A DNA stretch of 64,000 bases from an uncultured SAR86 cluster bacterium (GTDB lineage: Bacteria > Pseudomonadota > Gammaproteobacteria > Magnimaribacterales > D2472). Where the stretch lies: assembly GCA_902520495.1 (NCBI GenBank), contig CABYNW010000005.1:1-64000 (forward strand). The letters are read 5' to 3'. Shown here piece after piece: positions 36,616 through 44,780 of this stretch; the first letter of the stretch is position 1; each line of letters starts with the position of its first letter. The notes beneath the pieces are model-generated. The model made no database searches. It was given only the letters and a program-made list of their open reading frames with translations, and was not told where the DNA came from. The position numbers and the translations under genes are program-made.

Positions 36616-37473
36616 ATGAACGAAAAACAAAATAATGAAGAAGGCCAACCTCCATCGGGAATGTTTGGAAAATTAAAAAGGTATTTTAGAAATCCTTTTT
36701 TCATAAAAACTCAATCCGTATCCGAAGTCACCGATTTTCTTAAAGATGCAGTTGATCAAAAGATAATAGACAAAGAAGCAGAATCAATAGCAACTAAAGC
36801 AATAAAGCTAGGCGATATAACTGCTAAGGAAATAATGATTCCCAAAGTTGACATGATAACTATTCAAATAGATGAAGATACTAATGAAATAATTCAGAAA
36901 ATCATTGATTCAGGTCATTCTAGATATCCTGTTTTGGGAAATGAAAGAAACGAAGTTATAGGCATATTACTAGCTAAAGATATGTTGCCTAAATTATTTA
37001 AAGGTAGTACAGATTTTGATATCAGTGAAATGCTTAGAGATCCTAATGTTGTCCCAGAAACAAAAAAAATCGATACACTTCTAGAAGAATTCAAAGAAGA
37101 CAAGTCTCATTTAGCGGTTGTTATTGATGAATATGGCGCAATATGTGGCCTTATTACTATTGAAGATATCCTTGAAGAATTAGTTGGTGAAATTGAAGAT
37201 GAACATGATGTAGATCTGAATGAAATTATCGAAATATCTGAAAACACTTTTAGGGTTGATGCAAAAATAGAATTAGAAGAATTTATTAGCTTTTTTGAAC
37301 TTAAAATAGATCCGCTATCAATTGATGCAGAAACATTAGGAGGCTTATTTATATCTAAATTTGGAGTCCTTCCAAAGACTGGAGACAAGATTAAAATTAA
37401 TAATATTACAATTAAAGTCTCAGACACTAATTCAAGAAGAATCAAGAAGTTTAAAGTCACAAAAGATTTATGA
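36616..37473 (+). CDS. ybeX: CorC/YbeX, CBS-pair protein with CorC_HlyC domain
   Basis: 285 residues. Two CBS domains (starting near residues 70 and 130, the second with HLAVVIDEYGAICGLITIEDILEE) and a C-terminal CorC_HlyC domain (AETLGGLFISKFGVLPKTGD). Linked to magnesium/cobalt efflux and to ribosome maturation by its constant association with ybeY. No membrane domain, as expected. Confidence 0.92.
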   Translation: MNEKQNNEEGQPPSGMFGKLKRYFRNPFFIKTQSVSEVTDFLKDAVDQKIIDKEAESIATKAIKLGDITAKEIMIPKVDMITIQIDEDTNEIIQKIIDSGHSRYPVLGNERNEVIGILLAKDMLPKLFKGSTDFDISEMLRDPNVVPETKKIDTLLEEFKEDKSHLAVVIDEYGAICGLITIEDILEELVGEIEDEHDVDLNEIIEISENTFRVDAKIELEEFISFFELKIDPLSIDAETLGGLFISKFGVLPKTGDKIKINNITIKVSDTNSRRIKKFKVTKDL

Positions 37474-38939
37474 AAATAATAAATTTCATAACCCCATTTA
37501 TTATAGGGTTAATAGGAGTATTTTCTTTTGCGCCCTTCTCAATTAAATTTTTAATATTTGTTTCATATGCATATCTCATACACACCATATTGTACGAAAG
37601 AAGTTATAGATTTTTAAAAGTTTTTATATGGGGAATTGGACATTGGGGATTTGGTATGTCGTGGATAATAGTAAGTGTTTACTATTACGGAGAATCAAGC
37701 ATTTATTTATCTCTGGCAATATTTATTCTATTAGTAATAATATTATCAATCGTTTTTACTTGCCCTCTTCTTTTAATTAGACATATTTTAAATAATCTAG
37801 ATATTACAAAAAATTACCAGAAAATATTAGTAATCACTAGTCTACTTATCATAGGAGAATTTAGCAGATACCATCTTCTAAATGGAGTGCCATGGCTAAT
37901 ACCTGGTAATATATTTTTAGATACTATAACTCAAAATATTTATCCTCTTTTTGGGGCATCTGCTTCTTCAATTATTATATATATTTTATGTTGCAGCTTA
38001 GCTATCTTTCTTAATAATGAGAATAAAAACTATTTAATAATAATCATTTTGATTATTATCTCTATAATCCCAAATTATAAATTGATTGAAGAAATTGAAG
38101 ATGGAATCACGGTATCTGTTATTCAACCTTCAAGCGATCCATTTCTTAAATATAAAAAAGACTATCAAACACAAATAGAGATGAATTTACTCGATTTAAT
38201 TAATACCAGTTCAGAATTATCAGAAATAGTTGTTTTGCCTGAAGCTGAATTACCTTATCCCATAAGAAGCACACAATTTGATCAATTTATAAGTAGAATA
38301 AATAATTCTAAAAAAATAGTAATGGGCGCATGGGATATTGATACAAACTCTGTATATAATTCTATTTATGGTCTAAAAACTTATGATTCATATAAAAAGA
38401 TTCATTTAGTGCCATTTGGAGAGTATATACCCTTTATATCTAGCCTAAGAGGATTAGTAGCATTTTTTGATTTACCCATGTCAAATGTAAAGCATGGACC
38501 TAAAGACCAACAAAATATTAGAATATTAAATAATATAGCGGTATCAACGCCTATTTGTTTTGATATAGCATTTGCAAATACCGTTAGAATAATGAACAAA
38601 AGTTCACTTTTAATGATAAATGTTTCAAATGATACTTGGTTTGGTAATTCAATCGGCCCATATCAACACCTAAATATTGCAAGGATAAGATCAATAGAAA
38701 ATAAAAGATGGACTATTAGATCAACTAATGATGGTATTTCTGCAATTATTAATAGTAATGGGACAGTTGTTGATAAATTAGAAAAAGGAAGATCTGGAAT
38801 TCTTGAGGGTGAAGTAGAATTAATTAATAATAACACCTTATATAATAACTATGGATACTTATTTACTTATCTCTTTTCCTTTATAATCTTATTAATGGCT
38901 TTATTTACCAAAATATGGAAAAAATCTCATACAAATTAA
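37470..38939 (+). CDS. lnt: Apolipoprotein N-acyltransferase
   Basis: 489 residues: six N-terminal membrane spans, then a nitrilase-type periplasmic domain with the catalytic glutamate in VLPEAELPYP, a lysine after KKIHLVPFGEYIP and the cysteine in TPICFDIAF, plus a final span. It adds the third acyl chain to lipoproteins, fitting the several lipoproteins predicted here. Overlaps ybeX by four bases. Confidence 0.94.
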   Translation: MKIINFITPFIIGLIGVFSFAPFSIKFLIFVSYAYLIHTILYERSYRFLKVFIWGIGHWGFGMSWIIVSVYYYGESSIYLSLAIFILLVIILSIVFTCPLLLIRHILNNLDITKNYQKILVITSLLIIGEFSRYHLLNGVPWLIPGNIFLDTITQNIYPLFGASASSIIIYILCCSLAIFLNNENKNYLIIIILIIISIIPNYKLIEEIEDGITVSVIQPSSDPFLKYKKDYQTQIEMNLLDLINTSSELSEIVVLPEAELPYPIRSTQFDQFISRINNSKKIVMGAWDIDTNSVYNSIYGLKTYDSYKKIHLVPFGEYIPFISSLRGLVAFFDLPMSNVKHGPKDQQNIRILNNIAVSTPICFDIAFANTVRIMNKSSLLMINVSNDTWFGNSIGPYQHLNIARIRSIENKRWTIRSTNDGISAIINSNGTVVDKLEKGRSGILEGEVELINNNTLYNNYGYLFTYLFSFIILLMALFTKIWKKSHTN

Positions 38940-39481
38940 CATTTTTACTTGTTTTAATTAGTCTTCCTAATATTACTTTTTCTATGGGGAATGATAAATT
39001 TGATATAGGTATCACTGTCGATATTTCAGAACAAAGGCTTTATTTGCTTAAAAATAGCCTTGTTATAGAAAGTTTTCCTATTTCTTCTTCTAAATATGGT
39101 GAGGGCAGTATAGAAAATTCATTTAAAACACCTCTAGGAGATCATAAGATAAAAGAAAAAATTGGAGATAACGCAAATCTTAATACTATATTTGTATCAA
39201 GGATAAATACACACCGTCAGGCTGAAATTATTGACGAACAGATAGATTCAGATGATGATCATGTCACTTCCAGGATCTTATGGCTTGATGGCCAAGAAGA
39301 AGGGATTAATAGCGGAGAGGGGGTTGATTCTTTTCAGAGATACATTTACATACACGGCACTCATGAAGAGGGGCTTATAGGGCAAAAAGCATCCCATGGC
39401 TGTATACGAATGTTCAATGATGATGTTATATATTTATATGATATGGTCAAAGAAGGGACAAAAGTCTATATTAGGACTTAG
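38915..39481 (+). CDS. L,D-transpeptidase (YkuD domain)
   Basis: 188 residues with a signal peptide (about 1-24) and a YkuD domain beginning ITVDISEQRLYLLKN. The catalytic signature is present: IYIHGTHEE, then SHGCIRM with the active cysteine. Enzymes of this type form 3-3 peptidoglycan crosslinks or attach lipoproteins to the wall. The start lies inside the end of lnt (25-base overlap), so it ends the miaB-lnt unit. Confidence 0.88.
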   Translation: MEKISYKLTFLLVLISLPNITFSMGNDKFDIGITVDISEQRLYLLKNSLVIESFPISSSKYGEGSIENSFKTPLGDHKIKEKIGDNANLNTIFVSRINTHRQAEIIDEQIDSDDDHVTSRILWLDGQEEGINSGEGVDSFQRYIYIHGTHEEGLIGQKASHGCIRMFNDDVIYLYDMVKEGTKVYIRT

Positions 39482-39507
39482 AAGCCTATTTTTACATATA
39501 AATTTAA

Positions 39508-41718
39508 TTAAAAATTGTTAGCCACAGAAGACATTTCAAATCCTAATTTTGATTTTCTATCTTCTTTTTGAGGCGCTTCTCCTAATTTTTCACCATTTTT
39601 TGCTAATTTTATTAGCATTTCACTTGGTTTATAGACGTCATTACCTGTAATTTCTCTATATTTCTCTAGTTTTTCAATTACAACATCTAATCCCATAGCA
39701 TTTGCGTGATGCATAGGACCTCCTCTCCATATTGGAAATCCATATCCATTGATGTATACAACATCAATATCTGCTGCTCTTTGCGCTACTCCCTCAGAGA
39801 GAATATCAGCACCTTCATTAATTAAGGCAAGAATACATCTATCTACAATTTCTTCATCAGAAATATCTCTTCTTACAAAACCATTTTCACTTGAGATTTT
39901 TTCGTAGGTAGCTTCATTTTCTGGTGCTGGATTTGGTGCACGGGAGCCTTCAGAATAGTTATAATATCCAGCACTACTTTTTTGACCAAATCTATTTTGT
40001 TCACACAATTCGTCACCAATTTTTGCATGTAATGGTGATTCTTTACCGCTAAGTTTTCTTGCTCTCCATCCCAAATCTAAACCAACAAGATCCATCATTC
40101 TGAAGGGACCCATATTTAAACCAAATGACTCTAGAGCTTGATCTATTTGATGGGGAAGGGCGCCCTCTAATAGAAGCATGTTCGCTTGAGCTGTATATCC
40201 GAATAACATTCTATTGCCAATAAAGCCTGGTGCATTTAAAGAGACCACAGCCGCTTTCTTGAGCTTTTTGCCAATGGCCATAATTGTTGCCAACGTTTCA
40301 TCAGAAGTTTTCTCACCTCTTACAACTTCCAACAATCTCATAATGTTTGCTGGACTAAAAAAGTGAGTACCTACTACCATTTCGGGTCTATTAGTTACTG
40401 ATGCTATTGAATCTATGTCTAACCCTGATGTGTTGCTGGCAAGTATCGCATCTTCTTTTACATGTTCATCTAATGATTTAAAAATTTCATGTTTAAGTTC
40501 CAAATTTTCATATACAGCTTCAATAACAATATCGCAATCAGAGACATCCTTATAATCAAGACTTGATGTCACTAACCCAAAAACAGCATCTTTTTGTTCA
40601 GGAGTTAATTTGCCTCTACCAACCATAAATTCATAATTTTTTTCAATAACAGAAATTCCCTTTGTAAGATTATCTTGGTCCTGATCGATAATGTGAACAG
40701 GGATGCCTGCATTTGCAAAACACATTGCAATACCGCCACCCATTGTTCCTGAACCAATTATTCCTGCCTTTTTAATATCTTTAGTTTTTGTTTCTTTTGG
40801 AACATCAGATATCTTTGAAGCAGCTCTTTCGCCGAAAAATATATGAATCATTGCCTCTCTCTGAGGATGAAGCAGGCATTCTAGGAAGTATTCACCTTCT
40901 TTTTTTAGTCCTTCATCAAAATCGTCTAGATTTATAGCTGATTCAACGCATTTAATGATTTGTCCAGGTGCAAACTGACCCTTCCTTCCTTTTGCAGCCA
41001 TTGCTTGAGCTTCAAGTAAGACTTTATCATCGCCTCTTGCTTCAAGCATTTTTTCATTTTTATCTCTAACTTTTGGATGATCCATTTCAGAAAATTTCAT
41101 CCCCATCCTTTCGCACAGGTCAACCAAATGAATTATAAAATCTATGGAATCTTCAACTACATTTTCTACAATTTTGTCTATAATTCCTATATCTAAAGCT
41201 TTTTTGGCAGGAACATGGCTACCTGAAAGCATCATTTTTAATGCTTCACTAGCCCCAGTTAACCTTGGAAGCCTCTGTGTACCTCCACCGCCTGGAAGTA
41301 GCCCCAAATTAACTTCTGGTAGGCCTACAAAGGCATTTTTGTCTGCTAATCTATAATTACAGCATAAGGCTGTTTCAAGACCTCCGCCTAATGCAATGCC
41401 GTTTAATGCTGCTACAACAGGCTTTGAACAGTTCTCTAGTTTATGAAATACTTCATTTAGACTTATACCCTCAACATTTCCACCAAATTCTGATATATCT
41501 GCACCTGCTATAAAAGCTCTTCCATTTCCAGTAAGAACAACCCCTATAACTGTAGGATCTTCTTCTGCTTTAACCAAAGCGTCATATAAACCAGTTCTAA
41601 CACCATCACTTAAAGGATTAACAGGAGGATTGTCTACTGTAAGTACTGCAACTCCATCAGTCTTTTCATATAAACCAGCTAATTTTCTTCTAACATCATA
41701 TAAAACGGTTCCTTTCAA
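39508..41718 (-). CDS. Fatty acid oxidation complex alpha subunit (enoyl-CoA hydratase/3-hydroxyacyl-CoA dehydrogenase)
   Basis: 736 residues. The N-terminal crotonase domain has the oxyanion region AFIAGADI and the active glutamate areas GGGLETAL and GLPEVNLGLLPGGGGTQ. The second half has the NAD site GSGTMGGGIA and HFFSPANIM, followed by two dehydrogenase C-terminal domains. It carries out two steps of beta-oxidation. FadB and FadJ types are hard to tell apart by eye; no thiolase partner gene adjoins. With acs at the window end it supports growth on fatty acids. Confidence 0.92.
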   Translation of the reverse strand: MKGTVLYDVRRKLAGLYEKTDGVAVLTVDNPPVNPLSDGVRTGLYDALVKAEEDPTVIGVVLTGNGRAFIAGADISEFGGNVEGISLNEVFHKLENCSKPVVAALNGIALGGGLETALCCNYRLADKNAFVGLPEVNLGLLPGGGGTQRLPRLTGASEALKMMLSGSHVPAKKALDIGIIDKIVENVVEDSIDFIIHLVDLCERMGMKFSEMDHPKVRDKNEKMLEARGDDKVLLEAQAMAAKGRKGQFAPGQIIKCVESAINLDDFDEGLKKEGEYFLECLLHPQREAMIHIFFGERAASKISDVPKETKTKDIKKAGIIGSGTMGGGIAMCFANAGIPVHIIDQDQDNLTKGISVIEKNYEFMVGRGKLTPEQKDAVFGLVTSSLDYKDVSDCDIVIEAVYENLELKHEIFKSLDEHVKEDAILASNTSGLDIDSIASVTNRPEMVVGTHFFSPANIMRLLEVVRGEKTSDETLATIMAIGKKLKKAAVVSLNAPGFIGNRMLFGYTAQANMLLLEGALPHQIDQALESFGLNMGPFRMMDLVGLDLGWRARKLSGKESPLHAKIGDELCEQNRFGQKSSAGYYNYSEGSRAPNPAPENEATYEKISSENGFVRRDISDEEIVDRCILALINEGADILSEGVAQRAADIDVVYINGYGFPIWRGGPMHHANAMGLDVVIEKLEKYREITGNDVYKPSEMLIKLAKNGEKLGEAPQKEDRKSKLGFEMSSVANNF

Positions 41719-41788
41719 AATATTTCTCCAAATTTAGGTAGAAAAAGCATTATACATAAAAAAAATACAATTTATTTTATAAATAAGG

Positions 41789-41816
41789 TTGATAATTAAT
41801 TATAACTATATATAAT
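41789..41816 (+). promoter_or_regulatory. Strong sigma-70 promoter of the candidate small RNA
   Basis: TTGATA (41789-41794) and a perfect TATAAT (41811-41816) are 16 bases apart. Transcription would start near 41821-41824, just before the first stem. It is the closest match to consensus that I found in the window. Confidence 0.65.
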
Positions 41817-41821
41817 AATTG

Positions 41822-41899
41822 TTGTCAGCACTCCTCTCCCCTATTAGATTTTGCTGACACTCTGGAAATGTGGAGGGCTTAGCCCTCCATATCTTTTTT
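41822..41899 (+). ncRNA. Candidate small RNA, two stem-loops with C-rich loop
   Basis: About 78 bases after a near-consensus promoter. Stem 1 pairs TGTCAGCA (41823-41830) with TGCTGACA (41852-41859) around a 21-base loop containing CTCCTCTCCCC. Stem 2 (41871-41889) is a Rho-independent terminator. The C-rich loop is complementary to Shine-Dalgarno-type sequence, as in several trans-acting sRNAs that block translation. Alternatively it is the attenuating leader of the 28-codon ORF 15 bases downstream. I do not recognise a known RNA family. Confidence 0.6.
41871..41899 (+). terminator. Rho-independent terminator of the candidate small RNA
   Basis: An 8-bp GC-rich stem, TGGAGGGC/GCCCTCCA, with a TTA loop (41871-41889), followed by TATCTTTTTT. 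It is the only classical intrinsic terminator that I found in the window. Confidence 0.8.
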
Positions 41900-41913
41900 G
41901 AAAGGTTTAAATT

Positions 41914-42000
41914 ATGGATAAAATTAGAGATAATATTGAAATAATCTTTTTAATAACTGTTTTTGTATCTTCATTGTCAGCTATTACTCCGATTACATAG
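41914..42000 (+). CDS. Possible 28-residue membrane peptide
   Basis: ATG 41914 to TAG 42000 encodes MDKIRDNIEIIFLITV followed by FVSSLSAITPIT: a charged N-terminus and one hydrophobic span. GAAAGG lies eight bases before the ATG. It starts 14 bases after the terminator of the candidate sRNA and ends 14 bases before the glutathione peroxidase gene. It could be an attenuated small membrane protein, a type I toxin-like peptide or chance; there is no homology evidence. Confidence 0.35.
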   Translation: MDKIRDNIEIIFLITVFVSSLSAITPIT

Positions 42001-42014
42001 CTACACTAATAAAT

Positions 42015-42536
42015 ATGAATAAATTCTTTATATCGTTTCTATTTTTCCCTTCTTTGATATTTGCATGCTCTGATATTCTAAATACTGAAATGCGTTTGCT
42101 AGATTCATCTGAAACAATAAACCTATGCAAGTATGAAGATCAGGTAATGCTTGTTGTCAATGTTGCCAGTAGATGCGGATACACATATCAATATGCTTCT
42201 TTACAAAATCTATATGATGAATACAAAGACGATGGTTTCGTTGTAGTAGGAGTTCCATCTAGAGATTTTATGCAAGAATACTCTAACGAAGAAGATGTTG
42301 CAGAATTTTGTTCAACTGAATATGGGGTAAATTTTCCTATGCTTTCAACTTCAAAGGTTAGAGGCAAGAAAGCTAATCCATTTTACAAAAAGCTTATTGA
42401 GGAAAGTGGCTATAGTCCTTCCTGGAATTTTAATAAATATTTAATCTCTAGAGATGGCAATGTTGTATCTACATTTGGCTCAAAAGTTAAACCTGACTCT
42501 AAAGAGCTTACTGCAAAAATCGAAGAACTTCTTTGA
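42015..42536 (+). CDS. Exported glutathione peroxidase-like protein
   Basis: 173 residues. Thioredoxin-fold peroxidase with VNVASRCGYT, in which C54 takes the place of selenocysteine, a second conserved cysteine in FCSTEYGVNFPM and the WNFNKYL motif carrying the catalytic Trp and Asn. An N-terminal hydrophobic segment ends ..LIFACSD, so it is a periplasmic protein or possibly a lipoprotein (atypical lipobox, C18). Probably reduces lipid or organic hydroperoxides, likely with thioredoxin-like donors. Confidence 0.88.
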   Translation: MNKFFISFLFFPSLIFACSDILNTEMRLLDSSETINLCKYEDQVMLVVNVASRCGYTYQYASLQNLYDEYKDDGFVVVGVPSRDFMQEYSNEEDVAEFCSTEYGVNFPMLSTSKVRGKKANPFYKKLIEESGYSPSWNFNKYLISRDGNVVSTFGSKVKPDSKELTAKIEELL

Positions 42537-42544
42537 TAAATAAA

Positions 42545-43183
42545 TCAATCAGACACTAAAACCAGTCCAGGTTTATTAAATGCAAATATTCCGTTGTCTA
42601 CTACACCAGGTATATTGTTAATATAAATTTCTAGTTCCTTCGGTTCAGAGATATCTAAGTCTTTAACATCTAGAATTTGATTTCCTTGGTCTGTTATAAA
42701 ACCATTTCTATATATTGGGTTACCTCCCATAGATACAATTTTTCGGGCAACCAAGCTTCTACTCTCTGGTATTACCTCAATTGGAAGAGGGAAGGTGCCA
42801 AGCCTTTGAACCATTTTAGATGCATCCACAATGCAAATGAATTCTCTTGATGCAGACGCAACAATTTTTTCTCTAGTATGTGCTCCGCCACCACCTTTAA
42901 TAAGAAAATTATCTGGTGAAACCTCATCTGCGCCATCAATATAAAACTCAATTTCATTTACATCATTTAGACTAAATACCTCAATTCCATTAGCCTCTAG
43001 TAGTTTTTTAGAAGCTTCTGAGCTTGACACAGCACCTTTAAAATGATTTTTAAAAAGCATAAGCTCATTAATAAAAAAATTAACTGTCGAGCCAGTCCCG
43101 ATACCAAGAACCATATTATTAGTCAGTTTTTTTTCAATATGACTTATTGCTTTTTTTGCAACACTTATCTTTGCAGTGCTCAT
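42545..43183 (-). CDS. rpiA: Ribose-5-phosphate isomerase A
   Basis: 212 residues. [12 protein letters not shown] binds the phosphate, [25 protein letters not shown] contains the catalytic aspartates and glutamate. It supplies pentose phosphate carbon together with tkt. Divergent from ilvA, a common gammaproteobacterial arrangement. Confidence 0.96.
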   Translation of the reverse strand: MSTAKISVAKKAISHIEKKLTNNMVLGIGTGSTVNFFINELMLFKNHFKGAVSSSEASKKLLEANGIEVFSLNDVNEIEFYIDGADEVSPDNFLIKGGGGAHTREKIVASASREFICIVDASKMVQRLGTFPLPIEVIPESRSLVARKIVSMGGNPIYRNGFITDQGNQILDVKDLDISEPKELEIYINNIPGVVDNGIFAFNKPGLVLVSD

Positions 43184-43222
43184 ACAGTTATAATACTAGA
43201 AAAATATACTGTGTGATTTAAA

Positions 43223-44773
43223 TTGAGATTAAAAATAAAAAAAACAGGCAAATTTACGTACTCAAAAAAGTACATTAAATTAATTAATGAGGCTTCGGTC
43301 TATGACGTTGCATTTAATACTCCAACAACTCATGCTGTTAATCTTTCTTTAAAAGAGAAAAATAATATCTATTTAAAAAGAGAAGACTTGCAGCCAATAT
43401 TTTCATTTAAAAATAGAGGTGCCTACAACAAAATATTTAATTTATCTGATAAGCAAAAGTCTTTAGGAATAATAGCAGCCTCAGCTGGAAATCATGCCCA
43501 AGGTGTAGCATTGGCTTGTAAGATATTAAATATTAGTTGCAATATAGTTATGCCATTGACCGCTCCAGAAAATAAACTAAATTCAGTAAAACGCCTTGGT
43601 GCAAAAATAACCTTGTATGGAGAAAATCTAGCTGAAGCTCTTGTGAAGGCAGATGAAATTTGTAAAAAACATAAGTATACATTTGTCCATCCATATGATG
43701 ATCCGTTTACCATTGCTGGTCAGGGAACTATAGGTAAAGAGATTCTTGAAGATGGCATTAATTATGACGCAATTTTTGTTCCTGTTGGAGGAGGAGGATT
43801 ACTGGCAGGTATTTCTGCTTGGGTAAGGCATCATAGTAAAAAAATAAAAATTATTGGAGTAGAGGTTGATGATTCAGCTTGCTTAACAGAGGCGCTTAAA
43901 TCTAATAAAAGAGTTCTTCTTAAAAGAGTGGGTTTATTTGCAGATGGTGTTGCTGTATCTCAAGTTGGTAAACATAATCTTGAAGTGATTAAAGAGTGTG
44001 TAGATGAAGTAATGACAGTAAACATAGATGAGGTCTGCGCAGCAGTTAAAGATATTTTTGAAGACACCAGGGTTCTTTCTGAGCCATCAGGTGCAGTCGC
44101 ATTAGCCGGCCTAAAAATCTATTCAAAAAGAGTAAAAAATAAAAATTTACTTGCGCTAAGCTCTGGAGCAAATGTAAATTTTCAAAAATTGGGTTTTATA
44201 GTCGAAAGATCAGAGCTTGGAGAAAATAGAGAAAAGATTCTTAGTATAAAAATTCCTGAAGAGCCTGGGAGCTTTCTAAAACTAGCTAAAGTTTTTGGAA
44301 AATTACCTGTAACAGAATTTAATTATAGAAAATCTGATAAGGAAGATGCCTTTGTTTTAGTTGGGATAAGAACTCCATCAGAAGATAGCTTTACAAAACT
44401 TAAAAATAAACTTACGAAATTAAAGTATAAATTTAGCGACCTAACCAGTAATGATATTTCTAATGATCATTTGAGACACATGGTTGGGGGAAGATCGGTC
44501 AGATCTGATGAATCTGAGCATAACGAAAGAATATTTAATGGCGAGTTTCCAGAAAAACCTGGAGCTCTTTTAGATTTTCTAAAAAACTTTGGGACAAATT
44601 GGAATATTTCTTTATTCCATTATAGGAATATTGGAGCAGCTTACGGAAATATTTTGATTGGAATAGAAGATTCAAATAAGAATAAATCTTTACTTCTAAA
44701 ACATCTTGATAAATGCGGGACTCCCTTCAAGGAAGAGAGCAATAACAGAGCCTATTTAGATTTCTTGAAATAA
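43223..44773 (+). CDS. ilvA: Threonine ammonia-lyase, biosynthetic
   Basis: 516 residues. PLP-binding lysine in SFKNRGAYNK, glycine loop VPVGGGGLLAG, serine in SSGAN, and two C-terminal ACT-like regulatory domains (about 330-515), which mark the isoleucine-inhibited biosynthetic enzyme. The start is a TTG (MRLKIKK) since no ATG occurs before the conserved VYDVAFNTP. It makes 2-oxobutyrate for isoleucine. Confidence 0.95.
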   Translation: MRLKIKKTGKFTYSKKYIKLINEASVYDVAFNTPTTHAVNLSLKEKNNIYLKREDLQPIFSFKNRGAYNKIFNLSDKQKSLGIIAASAGNHAQGVALACKILNISCNIVMPLTAPENKLNSVKRLGAKITLYGENLAEALVKADEICKKHKYTFVHPYDDPFTIAGQGTIGKEILEDGINYDAIFVPVGGGGLLAGISAWVRHHSKKIKIIGVEVDDSACLTEALKSNKRVLLKRVGLFADGVAVSQVGKHNLEVIKECVDEVMTVNIDEVCAAVKDIFEDTRVLSEPSGAVALAGLKIYSKRVKNKNLLALSSGANVNFQKLGFIVERSELGENREKILSIKIPEEPGSFLKLAKVFGKLPVTEFNYRKSDKEDAFVLVGIRTPSEDSFTKLKNKLTKLKYKFSDLTSNDISNDHLRHMVGGRSVRSDESEHNERIFNGEFPEKPGALLDFLKNFGTNWNISLFHYRNIGAAYGNILIGIEDSNKNKSLLLKHLDKCGTPFKEESNNRAYLDFLK

Positions 44774-44780
44774 AACCATA

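Noticed and set aside
41914-42000. 28-codon ORF as the signal peptide start of glutathione peroxidase
   Set aside because: A stop codon at 41998-42000 separates them and glutathione peroxidase has its own hydrophobic leader.
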